Translations under genes and position numbers: made by a program
NCBI GenBank assembly: GCA_029747015.1
Contig: JAKOGI010000055.1
Coordinates: forward strand, 1,217,501 to 1,281,500
DNA length: 64,000 bases
Reading direction: 5' to 3'
From: Carnegiea gigantea
Lineage: Eukaryota > Streptophyta > Magnoliopsida > Caryophyllales > Cactaceae
Notes under the pieces: generated by a model
What the model saw: only the letters and a program-made list of their open reading frames with translations
Told to the model about the DNA's origin: nothing
The model's database searches: none
In this document: piece after piece, positions 9,344-19,789 of the stretch
How the letters are laid out: every line of letters starts with the position of its first letter
How positions within the stretch are numbered: the first letter of the stretch is position 1

Positions 9344-9704
9344 TTCACCTTTATGAGTTATCTTGCTTTGTGTGCTATGTGTCTTATGCTTTCCTTTTAT
9401 GGCAATGCTAGTTTGAGCCTTTTAAGACTTCTCTATCTTATTGTGTGTGCTTAGAGACACTATGATGTTATGTTCTCATATTTTATGACTACTTGCAATG
9501 TTATTCGTGGTTATCTTCATGTTTAATTCCCTATTTAACGTCATTATCTACCTTATTTTCAAAGAAATATGGTTTGGGAATCATTTTTGGGGCATTTTAT
9601 AGCCAAAGTGCACCCCGCATCAGAAAAGCTCGCGCCTCGCCTCGAAGCCCACTCCTTCACCTCGAAGACCGCGCCCCGGGCACCAGGACCCTTTGCGCTT
9701 TTTG
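9344..9704 (+). other. hAT 3' non-coding and subterminal region
   Basis: No gene. The first 250 bases are T-rich 3' flank. From about 9603 the composition changes to GC-rich (GCGCCTCGCCTCGAAG, GCGCCCCGGGCACC), ending CTTTGCGCTTTTTGCAC, typical of the subterminal repeats to which hAT transposases bind. The small frame coded across 9493-9738 is not a real gene. Confidence 0.6.
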
Positions 9705-10654
9705 CACTTTGGGCTTTTTTTTTACTTGGGTCTTTTAGTTCCAGAAATAAGCTTTCCAATAAGCCAAGAATCTAGTCATTTGGACTTCATTTACCCACTC
9801 AATTCAGCCTTCAAAGCCCAGCTATCAAAACTGCCAGTTTTCAGTTATAGTTCTGGCAGTGTGGATTGTTTGGCCTATATATTTTGATTGGCAGGTCCAA
9901 ATCCAGTGACGCTTGAACCATTGGAAATGAGACTTCTCAAGCTTTCCAGAAATATCTCATTTGTTCAATTTGGAGCAGTATCTACAGAGTTATGGCTCAG
10001 AGAAGGTGACCTTGCTGCAGATTGTAACGGCTGCATTTAATGCGTGGATTGAAAGCCTTAAGTGTGTGTTTATGCTTCTCCAATGGCTCCCAACGGCTCC
10101 TTGGCTTAAATTCTAGAGATCCCAGCATATTTTTTGAATATTTGGGAGGTTACACATTGAAAGGATGGAGTTGTAATGGCTTAGATTCTAGAAGAGCCAT
10201 TGTCTTAATACCCTTGTTTAAATTCCTTGTCTTTTTCTTTCCTAGTGTTTAATGCTTTGTAACTCATGAGTTAGCAGCATTTTTAGAGTCTTCTTTGCCT
10301 ATAAAAGGCCCTTGGATGTGTACTTTGGATATCAATGAATGAAGGAATCAATGAATGAATGAAATTGAGTGAGTTTAATCACAAGGTTGAGTGCTATCTC
10401 CCTTCTTGTCACTTTCTCTCTTGCTTATCTCTAGATTAGCTCTCTAGAGTGGTGTTCAAGAGTTCTTCTTGATCATTTGAATGGTGATATCTTATCTCAC
10501 TTGATCTTGAAGCTGAGCTCTAAGAATCTTGGTGGTGACATCTTATCCAAGATCCTTAGTTTTATCTCCTCTTTCATTATTAGCTACATTCGAATCGCAC
10601 TCACTTTACGATCCCTTCTGAGTCCTTGTTCCTTTAGGGCTTAGAAGTGCATCA
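9705..10654 (+). repeat. Element H 5' LTR (950 bp seen; start separated by hAT)
   Basis: Matches 19952-20904 from CACTTTGGG onward and ends GAAGTGCATCA. Contains CTATAAAAGG at 10299-10308 and a TGAA-rich microsatellite at about 10333-10363. Confidence 0.92.
10300..10307 (+). promoter_or_regulatory. TATA-like box in element H 5' LTR
   Basis: TATAAAAG, about 350 bases before the LTR end. The same sequence sits at 20550-20557 in the 3' LTR. Confidence 0.5.
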
Positions 10655-10656
10655 TT

Positions 10657-10668
10657 TGGTATCAGAGC
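10657..10668 (+). other. Element H primer binding site, tRNA-iMet
   Basis: TGGTATCAGAGC, two bases after the LTR end CATCA. Confidence 0.9.
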
Positions 10669-10763
10669 TTAGGTTACTCTCTTGGCCGAAGCTTCCCAGA
10701 TTAATCCCAAACACGTTCTCTGCTCACAACACCACAAAATCAGCATTGCCCATACAGAAGTTC

Positions 10764-10880
10764 AGCACGGCTGCTCCGTGTGCCTGAGCACGATCGCGCC
10801 ACTCTCGCTTTCATAGTTTTTTTTGCTCGGCAGAAAATCCACATGGTTATCCCGTGCCATACAGCACGACCGTGCCCCCC
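10764..10880 (+). repeat. Element H leader inverted-repeat motifs
   Basis: Two degenerate units in sense orientation: GCACGGCTGCTCCGTG followed by GAGCACGATCGCGCC, then ATCCCGTGCC followed by AGCACGACCGTGCCCCCC. Same motif and same leader position as in families 1 and 2, though the LTRs differ. Confidence 0.75.
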
Positions 10881-10915
10881 CTCTTTCCAGCATACTTTCA
10901 CAAAAAACCACCACT

Positions 10916-11814
10916 ATGTCTTCAAGCATGTCATTAGAAGAGAAGTTGGAGCAAGCTTTAAAGCTAAATGCTGAAAAGGATGCCCAACTTGAGTATTTGA
11001 AGAAACAACTAGACCGAACAATGAGGATGAACCGAAGAGAAGTTTTAAGCACCCCCACGGGTAGTGCTCATGAGCTTTCTGAAGAGGAAGTAGAGAGTTA
11101 CCATGACTCCAACGAAGAAGAAAAAAGGAAGCCAAGAAGAAGAGAACGAGATAGACAACAAACTTTGGATTTCTGTGTTGAAATTCCCGAGTTTGAAGGA
11201 CACCTCAATCCCGATGAGTTCCTAGATTGGCTGAACACGGTGGAAAGAGTGTTCGAATTCAAGGACGTGCCAGATGATAAAAGGGTCAAACTTGTGACCT
11301 TAAAACTACATAAGTACGCTTCCATTTGGTGGAGTAATGTTGAGGCTAAAAGAGTTAAAAAAGGGAAGGAAAAGGTGAGAAGTTGGAGGAAAATGAAAGA
11401 AAAGCTAAAAGGCAAATTTCTACCACCCCATTACCTTTCCGATAATTACACAAACTCCATAACCTTAGACAAGAGTCGAAAAGTGTGCAGGAGTATACCC
11501 GAGAGTTTGAGAGAATTGTCATGGTTTGTGATTTACGGGAGAGTGAACACCACAAACCATTATCCGTTACTTGGGAGGCTTGAATGAATCTATAAGGAAT
11601 GTTATGGCGCTACAACATTATACTACCCTTGACGAAGTTTGTGCCCTTGCCCACAAAGTTGAGCTTCAAAGAAAAACCAGGCTTCGAAGAGAACCTCCAA
11701 GACCTTTGAGCCGTAGTTTCCCTTTCGACAAGGGGAGCAACCCACTACCTCCTAAGCCACAAAATACCAATCCAGTTTCCTCTAGCCACAAATCAAATGA
11801 TCCCAAACCCCCAC
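10916..11814 (+). pseudogene. gag-pol: Element H gag, frameshifted and split by element I
   Basis: ATG at 10916 opens MSSSMSLEEKLEQALKLNAE, a coiled-coil-like start. The frame continues through VEIPEFEGHLNPDEFLDWLN and YASIWWSNVEAKRV, the retroviral-type gag core also seen in family 1. After HYLSDNY (about 11450) small indels throw it off; pieces such as KSVQEYTREFER and CDLRE remain in other frames. From 11571 the right frame returns (GGLNESIRNVMALQHYTTLDE) with a proline-rich linker, then stops at the element I insertion at 11815. Gag resumes at 16384. An ATG further upstream at 10823 is in frame but lies in the leader. Confidence 0.85.
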
Positions 11815-13672
11815 TGATGTACCTGCCGAGGGTCTAGGCTAGAACTCAAATTAAAAGTGAAAGCTTACAAGCCAAGGGAGGATACAATCAAGGAAAACTC
11901 AAGGAAAATGTGATGAGATATGCTGGTTGTGATGGATATATCAAAGAAAGGATGAAACCAAGCTATGATTCACCAAGAACATGAAGCAAACAAGTGAAAG
12001 CAACACGGCATGGGGAGGCACGGTCGTGCTTGGTGGCATGGGGTGGCCGTGCCACTTTTCTGCCCTACAAAGACTAGGATTTCCCACTTTGCACGGTTTG
12101 AATGCTTTTGAAGTTTGGTTTGAATACAAGTCTTTTGGAGAGGTAGGAACCGTGGAAATGGATATAAATGAAGGTAAATGGAGTGGATAGATGAGGGGAT
12201 ATGAAGAATACACTAAGTGAAAGAAATCAAGTTGAACATTCAAGCTAATAACTTCACTTAGAATTTGTGTAGCTGAAACTAGGATAGGATAGGCTAAACT
12301 CAATGTTTGGATACAGATATCACCACCAAACTTAAGTTTAGAGTCTTTAACCTTGGATTAAGACACAGAAACACCACTTAATTCAAGATTAAAACCTACT
12401 TGATCACCACCTTAATTGACTAGATTAAGGATAAGCAAGTTGGAATTTGGTTGCACTAAGGCATGAAAGCACAAAGCTCTCAAAGAGGTTTTTGACTCAA
12501 ATCTGATATATGTTACAAGGGAGGCGTGCAAGCTCTTTAAATAGAGCTAAGCTAGCAAGCAAGCACACACACAAGCACCTTGACCTTTCCCTCCTAGTGA
12601 GGAAAGGTATTAAGAACTAATACAAAACTGGTTAAGCTTAATCTAAGTACAAAGCTTGCTTAAACTAATCTAAATACATTCAAAGCATAGAGTAACGTAA
12701 TACTAATGCTTATTATACATTAATCTACTCTTTAAACTAAGCTTAATACATGCTGAGATTTTGCTGAACTCCCATTGGTTAGCCAAAAAGCAAGAATCCC
12801 TTTACGGCTGGCCAATCACATGCAAGAACACAATTTGCTGCCTTTGCTTCCCATTGGTTGCTCTTTTCAAGAGTAACTCCTTTTGCAGCTGATCATTGAG
12901 CTCCTAGAAGGCTAGGGACGTGTGCCACTCAGCATGGGAAGGGAGGAAACCCTTTGGAGAAGGAAAGCTAATTGCTGCTGTAAGCTGGAGTGTGCTGGCA
13001 GGATGCAGGGTCTGTTTTCAGGCCACGTTTTCTAGGACAAACGTGGTCATAACTTGTGTTGCCACGCATGGTTGGAAAGCTTGAGAAGTCTTCTAACAGA
13101 TCCAAGTGGAATTACGCAATTTGGAGTTCATTTGCCTGATCAAAATATCAAAATGGCCAGATTGGTCTGAACTGGGTCTCAGTCTGCACGGTTTGGGAGA
13201 TTGACCTGGTTCTTCATCTTCCACTTGACTTAACTTGCTTTTATCACTTGGACCACATAGATAACATCTTGGGGACCCAAAATATGTAAAAATACAAGAC
13301 TTATACCAAAATATAGCTTAAGAAATGAAAAGAACAAAACCGGGTACATTCTGACCCTGCTGGGCAGTTTTGACACCTTGGGTTTAATTGCTGATTTGAA
13401 CGACCAAATGAAGTCCAAATTGGATGAAACTTGATTTGTTGGAAAGCTAACATCTTGAACTTCAATCCATCAAAAATATTAGATGTAAACCCTTAGTATG
13501 TTTGAGAAATTAAGCACACAAAAACGGGTTAGCTGCTGGAATTAACCCTTGCCCTGCAGTTTCAATGCTTAATCAAAACTTGGATGATTTATTCATCCTT
13601 AAACCAGCATAATAAGGATTACCTAATTGATTTGATTCTTTTTTAACAAAAGGGATGGAGGGATTTCCATCA
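11815..13672 (-). repeat. Element I 3' LTR (1,858 bp)
   Basis: Begins TGATGTACCTGCC and ends TTTCCATCA on the plus strand; matches 14521-16383. Contains one GGCACGGTCGTGC...GGCCGTGCC inverted-repeat unit at 12017-12053. That motif lies in the leader of the other families but inside the LTR here. No coding capacity is recognised apart from a short tail next to the polypurine tract. Confidence 0.93.
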
Positions 13673-13690
13673 TACTCCCCTTGTTAAAAA
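13673..13690 (-). other. Element I polypurine tract
   Basis: Minus strand: A-rich start, then AACAAGGGGAGTA next to the LTR start TGATGG. Confidence 0.75.
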
Positions 13691-14406
13691 TGATTTGCCC
13701 TCAAATCATAGTAGGTAATGAACTCCTCTTTTTGCTTCAATTCTGGTTGAAATAAAATCAACCATGAAAACAAGTCTCTTTTGAACTTAGAGACTTTCTT
13801 CTTTACCTTCCCCTTGTTGATTGGAATGGTGGACGGAGGGGGCTCCTTGAACATGATTGGAACCACTTTCTCACATGCTCTTAATTCAGGATTAGGAACT
13901 GTAAGGAATGATTCTGAATTGAATTGACAGAAGGTTTGTTTGAGTGCTTTGGGTGTGGGTGGAGTGGGTGAAAGTTTTGATGGTTCCCCAAAAGGAATGA
14001 AAAGATGGTTATGATGGTTCTTGTCTTTTGGTGGATGGTGGGTGACTAAGGTGAGTATTTCACCTTCTTCCGCCTCAAGCTTTTTCTCTTCAAATGTATT
14101 CCCATCTTTCTCTTCTCGATCCTCCTTTTCTTCCTCCTTGATTTCCTTTTGTTCATCTTCATGTTCATCAAACTTAGGAGGTAAGTTGGTGGTAACCTCA
14201 TTAACTTTGTGACTTTGATCTATCTCTGGTGAAACAAAGGGCTGATTGGATTTTCTTCTTTCTTCAAACCATAGGGTGAGTAGATCAAGTTCTCTTTCTT
14301 GTTGTTGCATTTCCCAGTTTATTTCTTGTGTTCTGAGGTCAAATGCTTCAAGCTCTTTTTGTAGTTTGAGGATTTTTCTAAGGGACATATCTTTCCCAAT
14401 TCTCAT
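13684..14406 (-). CDS. Element I orphan ORF, 240 aa, coiled-coil and acidic, function unknown
   Basis: The only substantial frame in this element; not recognised as any named family. Residues 1-60 look like a coiled coil (SLRKILKLQKELEAFDL, QQQERELDLLTLW). Residues about 80-120 are very rich in Glu, Lys and Asp. Then comes a proline-rich part (PSKLSPTPPTPK) and a basic C-terminal block (KGKVKKKVSKFKRDLFSW). It ends TYYDLRANHF, directly before the polypurine tract. That ending matches the SLRANFHLPGG and NLRTNSLQ endings of the family 1 and 3 polyproteins, so it seems to be the remnant 3' end of a gag-pol gene with new or degenerate sequence in front. Whether it is made into protein is unknown. 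Confidence 0.6.
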   Translation of the reverse strand: MRIGKDMSLRKILKLQKELEAFDLRTQEINWEMQQQERELDLLTLWFEERRKSNQPFVSPEIDQSHKVNEVTTNLPPKFDEHEDEQKEIKEEEKEDREEKDGNTFEEKKLEAEEGEILTLVTHHPPKDKNHHNHLFIPFGEPSKLSPTPPTPKALKQTFCQFNSESFLTVPNPELRACEKVVPIMFKEPPPSTIPINKGKVKKKVSKFKRDLFSWLILFQPELKQKEEFITYYDLRANHF

Positions 14407-14504
14407 TTGCGAAAGTGGGGGTTTTGAGGGAATGAATTTGGATTTGTGTTTTGAGGAGCTTTGGGCGTGTGGATGACGTGGGTTTCAGGCCAAGTTCTGA
14501 ACTT

Positions 14505-14516
14505 GCTCTGATACCA
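14505..14516 (-). other. Element I primer binding site, tRNA-iMet
   Basis: TGGTATCAGAGC on the minus strand, four bases from the 5' LTR. The leader between it and the ORF start is only about 100 bases. Confidence 0.88.
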
Positions 14517-14520
14517 AATA

Positions 14521-16383
14521 TGATGTACCTGCCGAGGGTCTAGGCTAGAACTCAAATTAAGAGTGAAAGCTTACAAGCCAAGGGAGGATACAATCAAGGA
14601 AAACTCAAGGAAAATGTGATGAGATATGCTGGTTGTGATGGATATATCAAAGAAAGGATGAAACCAAGCTATGATTCACCAAGAACATGAAGCAAACAGG
14701 TGAAAGCAACACGGCATGGGGAGGCACGGTCGTGCTTGGTGGCATGGGGTGGCCGTGCCACTTTTCTGCCCACAAAGACTAGGATTTCCCACTTTGCACG
14801 GTTTGAATGCTTTTGAAGTTTGGTTTGAATACAAGTCTTTTGGCGAGGTAGGAACCGTGGAAATGGATATAAATGAAGGTAAATGGAGTGGATAGATGAG
14901 GGGATATGAAGAATACACTAAGTGAAAGAAATCAAGTTGAACATTCAAGCTAATAACTTCACTTAGAATTTGTGTAGCTGAAACTAGGATAGGATAGGCT
15001 AAACTCAATGTTTGGATACAGATATCACCACCAAACTTAAGTTTAGAGTCTTTAACCTTGGATTAAGACACAGAAACACCACTTAATTCAAGATTAAAAC
15101 CTACTTGATCACCACCTTAATTGACTAGATTAAGGATAAGCAAGTTGGAATTTAGTTGCACTAAGGCATGAAAGCACAAAGCTCTCAAAGAGGTTTTTGA
15201 CTCAAATCTGGTATATGTTTCAAGGGAGGGTCGTGTACATGCTTAAATACAAGGCAAACAAGCACACACACAAGCACCTTGACCTTTCCCTCCTAGTGAG
15301 GAAAGGTATTAAGAGCTAATATAAACCGGTTAAGCTTAATCTAAGTACAAAGCTTGCTTAAACTAATCTAAATACATCCAAAGCATAAAGTAAAGTAATA
15401 CTACTGCTTATTATACATTAATCCACTTATACGTAAGCTTAAACATGCTGAATGGCTAGCTGAATTCCCATTGGATAGCCGTAAAGTGTAGCTTGCCTTT
15501 TGTCTAGCCAATAGCATACAAGAGACAATTCCTTTGCTGCTTTTGCCTTCTATTGGTTGTTCTTTTCAAGAGGAACTCCTTTTGCAGCTGAGTATTGAGC
15601 TTCTAGACAACTAGGGACGTGTGCCACTCAGCATTGGAAGCAATCAAGCTAAAGGAAACCCACTTGAGAAGGAAAACTAGCTGCTGCAGTAAACTGGATT
15701 GTGCTAGTAGAATGCAGGGTCTAATTGCAGGCCATGTTTCCTAGGGCAGACATGGTCATAACTTGTCTTGCCACACACGGTTGGAAAGCTTGAGAAGTCC
15801 TCTAACAGTTCCAAGTAGAATTACTCAATTTGGAGTTCATTTGCCTGATGAAAATATCAAAATGACCAGGCTGGTCTGAACCAAGTCTTAGTCTGCGTGG
15901 TTTGGAAGATTGACCTGGTTCTTCATCTTTCACTTGACTTAACTCGATTTTATCACTTGGACCATGTAGCTAACATCTTGAGGACCCAAAATATGTAAAA
16001 ATACAAGACTTATACTAAAATATAGCTTAAGAAATGAAAAGAACAAAGCCGGGTACATTCTGACCCTGCTGGGCGGTTTTGACACCTTGGGATTATTTGC
16101 TAAGTTGAATGGGTAAATGACGTCCAAATGGGATGAAACTTGATTTGTTGCAAAGCTAACTTCTTGAACTTCAATCCCAATGAAAAATATTAGACTTAAA
16201 CCCTTAGGATGGTTGAGTAATAAAGCATACAAAAATGGGTTAGCTGCTGGAATTAACCCTTGCCCTGCAGTTTCAATGCTTAATCAAAACTTGGATGATT
16301 TATTCATCCTTAAACCAGCATAATAAGGATTACCTAATTGATTTGATTCTTTTTTAACAAAAGGGATGGAGGGATTTCCATCA
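14521..16383 (-). repeat. Element I 5' LTR (1,863 bp)
   Basis: Matches 11815-13672. Differences are scattered and include a changed segment near 15220-15260. The inverted-repeat unit lies at 14722-14759. Sense start TGATGGAAATCCCTCCATC can fold on itself. Confidence 0.93.
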
Positions 16384-18073
16384 CCCTCAAAATCCATTTG
16401 AGAAGCGGAGGTGCTACAAATGCCATAGGTTTGGACATATAGCCTCGGAGTTTCCCAACCGAAAGTTTATTACCTTGGTGGAATATGAAAACATGGAGGA
16501 AGAAGAAGGTAGGGAAGAGGAGGTTGAAAACGAGATGGAAGGAATGGAGGAATGTGTTGAAGGAGCGGATGAAGGAGAATTGTTGGTACTAAGGAGGACC
16601 TTAAGAGGTCACAAGGATGAAAACTATGCGGTGCAAAGAGAAAACATCTTCCATATAAGATGTACCATCAATGGCCGCGTTTGCTCTCTTATTGTAGATG
16701 GAGGAAGTTATACCAATGTGGCGTCAACCACCTTGGTAGAGAAGCTCAAGATGAAGGTAGAAGCGCACCCCCAACCTTACTGTATTCAATGGCTTAACCA
16801 AGGTAAAAGATTACAAGTTTCGCATAGATGCTTGATTTCCTTTTTCATTGGGAAAAGCTATCATGATGAACTATGGTGCGACATTATTCCCATGGATGCT
16901 TGTCACATCCTTTTGGGAAGGCCTTGGCTCTATGATCGGAAGGTAAAGCATGATGGTTTCCTAAATACTTACACCTTCCACAAAGATGGCCGGAAAATCA
17001 CCCTAGCTCCTTTAGCCCCACAAAATGTCAACAAGCCAAAGTCTAAAGAAACACATAAGGATGGAGAGGTTTACCTTTCTTTCCTTGAACCTACCCTCTT
17101 AGCCGAGCACCATGAATTTAAACCCCACAAAGAAATGATCCTTTACACCCCCACTCATGATCAAACCGAAGCTCCTACACATCCCTTAGCCATCAAACTA
17201 CTACAAGCCTATTCACAAGTCTTTCCCGATGAAATTCCACTCGGCTTGCCCCCTAAAAGAACCATCCAACACCATATTGACCTCATCCCTGGAGCCGTAA
17301 TCCCCAATAAGCCCGCATATCGAATGAACCCGAAGGATACCCAAGAGATTCAAAGGCAGTTTGAAGAGCTCATTGCCAAAGGACTAGTGCGTGAAAGTCT
17401 AAGTCCTTGTACTGTTCTTGCCCTTCTTGTTCCTAAGAAGGATGGAACCATGCAGATGTGCATGGATAGTCGGGCTATCAACAAGATCATTATTAAATAC
17501 CGGCATCCAATTCCAAGATTGGAAGACATGTTGGATGAGCTCCATGGATCCGCGTACTTTTCGAAGATTGACCTTAGAAGCGGTTACTACCAAATCCGGA
17601 TCCGAGAAGGTGATGAATGGAAAACAGCGTTCAAAACAAAGGAGGGCCTCTATGAATGGTTGGTCATGCCATTTGGCCTGTCCAACGCCCCAAGTACCTT
17701 TATGAGATTGATGAACCAAGTGTTCAAGCCTTTCCTTAACAAATTTGTGGTGGTCTACTTTGATGACATCCTAGTCTATAGTAAGACTGAGATGGAGCAT
17801 TATGAGCATCTTAAACAAGTTATGGAGGTCTTAGAACAAGAGAAGCTTTACGAGAATGTCAAGAAGTGTACTCTCTTCGCTCTTGAAGTGGTGTTCCTTG
17901 GCTACATTGTTTCGGCCAATGGAATACAAGTGGATCCTAGTAAGGTGGAGGCTATCAAATCTTGGCCAACACCTTCTTCAATGCATGATGTTCGGAGTTT
18001 TCACGGGTTAGCTTCCTTCAATTGCAGCCCCGATGACCGAAGTCCTCAAAGGAACCAAGTTTGTGTGGACTAG
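16384..18073 (+). pseudogene. gag-pol: Element H gag end, protease and reverse transcriptase (frame lost in RT thumb)
   Basis: Frame resumes after element I. The zinc knuckle reads CYKCHRFGHIASEF: the fourth ligand Cys is Phe, so the knuckle is damaged (family 1 has SEC here). Then an acidic linker (ENMEEEEGREEEVENEME), protease IVDGGSYTNVAS with the DGG active site and [11 protein letters not shown], and RT with [31 protein letters not shown] and YFDDILVYS. After FHGLASF (about 18020) roughly 30 bases are missing compared with family 1 (the [10 protein letters not shown] segment), which shifts the frame and ends it at 18073. Confidence 0.9.
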
Positions 18074-19781
18074 TCAAGCCCAAAAGTCCTTTGAAGAACT
18101 CAAGGAGAAGCTCACTCAAGCGCCGGTTCTTACTCTTCCAAGTTTTGATAAAGTGTTTGAAGTAGAGTGTGATGCCTCCGGAGTTGGCATTGGTGCCGTC
18201 CTATCTCAAGAAGGAAAGCCCATCGCCTACTTTAGTGAGAAGCTAAGTGACTCAAGGAGAAGGTATTCTACCTATGATAAGGAGTTCTTTGCTATCATTC
18301 GTGCCCTTGAACATTGGACTCACTATTTGATAGCCAATGAGTTCATATTGCACTCCGATCATGAGGCCTTAAAATACATTCAAGGCCAACATAAGTCGAA
18401 CTCAAGGCATGCTAAATGGGTGGAGTATTTGCAATCCTTCCATTTTGTGATTAAGCATAAATTCAGAAAGCTCAGTCAAGGTGCAGATGCTCTTTCGAGG
18501 AGGTACCTACTCTTATTTCAACTTGGAACATGTGTGCTTGGATTTGAACATCTCAAGTCTTTGTACAAAAATGATGAAGATTTCAAGGAATTGTATGAGT
18601 CTTGTCAGTCACACCCTCAAAAAGACTATTCCATTCATGAAGGATACTTGTTCAAAGGAAACCGCCTTTGTGTGCCAAGGTGTGGCACCCGTGAACTCAT
18701 ACTTAGAGAAGTTCATGGAGGAGCACTTGCTGGTCATTTTGGAGAAGACAAGACATACATCATTGTCAAAGAGCACTATTTTTAGCCCCATATGCTCAAA
18801 GACATTGAAGACCTTATCAAAAGGTGTTCAACTTGTCAAATGGCCAAAAGACATGTGTTGCCCCAAGGTCTTTATACCCCGTTGCCTACTCCACAAGGAC
18901 CATGGTTGGACGTTAGCATGGATTTCGTGCTTGGACTACCGCGAACTCAACGCAACAAAGATTCTATTTTGGTGGTCGTGGATCAGTTCTCAAAAATGGC
19001 CCATTTTATAGCTTGTCACAAGACCACTGATGCCTCCCATATTGCCAGCCTATATTTCAAAGAAGTGGTAAGATTGCATGGAATTCCTCTTTCTATTGTT
19101 TCGGATAGGGATTCAAAATTCCTTAGCCACTTTTGGATTTCTCTTAGAAGGAAGTTGGGAACTAAACTGAATTTTAGTACTACTTGCCACCCTTAAATGG
19201 ATGGTCAAACTGAAGTGGTGAATCGCACATTGGGGACTTTGTTTAGAGTCCTTGTGAAGAAAAATTTGAAGACTTGGGATCTACTACTTGCTCATGCGGA
19301 ATTTGCCTACAATAGAGCACCAAGTCGAACCACTAATGAGTCACCCTTCAAGATTGTGTACGGACAAAATCCTCTTGGTCCCCTTGATCTCTTGTCCATT
19401 CACATAGATAAAATGAATGTTGAAGCCAGCAAAAGGGTGAAAGAAATCCAAGATCTTCATAAGAAGGTCCAAGAGCAAATTGAGAAGGCAAATGAGAGGT
19501 ACCAAGCTCAAGCAAACAAGAACCGTAAGAAGGCTATATTCCAGCTTGGAGATCTGGTTTGGGTTCATCTTCGAAAGGAGAGGTTTCCTTCTAAAAGGAA
19601 ATCCAAGCTCATGCCTAGGGCTGATGGACCATTTACAGTTCTTGAGAAGATCAATGACAATGCTTACAAGATTGATCTACCCGGAGAGTATGGGGTTTCG
19701 TGCACTTTCAATGTCGCGGATCTTAAACCCTACTATGATGATGACGAGCTTCAGAATTTGAGGACAAATTCTCTTCAATAA
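18033..19781 (+). pseudogene. gag-pol: Element H RNase H and integrase (two nonsense codons)
   Basis: One frame from MTEVLKGTKFVW to NLRTNSLQ, cut by TAG at 18783-18785 (a Trp position in HYFWPHM) and TAA at 19194-19196 (a Gln position in HPQMDGQTE). RNase H shows [15 protein letters not shown] and HSDHEALKYIQG. Integrase shows the zinc module HGGALAGHF...[26 protein letters not shown] and DGQTEVVNRTLG, so all three catalytic acids of the D,D,E triad are present. The C-terminal domain GPFTVLEKINDNAYKI...CTFNVADLKPYYDDDE follows. TAA at 19779-19781 ends the protein at the polypurine tract; the frame then stays open into the LTR until 19943. Confidence 0.92.
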
Positions 19782-19789
19782 GGGGAGGA
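19779..19789 (+). other. Element H polypurine tract
   Basis: TAAGGGGAGGA directly before the LTR start TGATGCACC. The first three bases are the stop codon of the polyprotein. Confidence 0.85.

Larger units (their letters stand above)
1..9704 (+). mobile_element. hAT DNA transposon, degenerate, 5' end outside window, interrupted by element A
   Basis: The left part of the window reads as a plant hAT transposase gene with introns, split at 1217/8127 by element A. Visible motifs are SDGWRD, VTDNASNYVKA, CAAHCIDLML and CSASGCERNWGVFQH, in the order expected for DUF659 and C-terminal dimerisation regions. The 3' end is placed near 9704: downstream sequence from 9705 matches the LTR of element H (same as 19952 onward), and the preceding bases have the GC-rich, TGCAAAAAGCGC-type ends seen in plant hAT elements. 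Several stops and frameshifts make it a pseudogene. The left terminus and the 8-bp target duplication lie outside the window, so the exact end is inferred. Confidence 0.85.
11815..16383 (-). mobile_element. Element I: family-4 non-autonomous LTR retroelement, 4,569 bp
   Basis: Two 1.86-kb LTRs flank an 848-bp interior with PBS, polypurine tract and one ORF, all on the minus strand. It lies in the gag gene of H. Flanking 5-mers are CCCAC (11810-11814) and CCCTC (16384-16388): a target duplication with one later mismatch. No gag core, protease, RT or integrase is present, so it must depend on another element. The low coding content and long LTRs resemble LARD-type elements. Confidence 0.92.

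Noticed and set aside
9598..9602. TATAG at 9598-9602 as left target duplication of element H
   Set aside because: The sequence after it (CCAAAGTGC) is not an LTR start and does not match the H LTR. LTR match begins only at 9705. The word is most likely chance; the true left duplication should be outside the window.
13684..14406. Host gene captured by element I
   Set aside because: No intron traces, no recognised host domain, and the C-terminus matches retroelement polyprotein ends; orphan retroelement ORF is the simpler reading.
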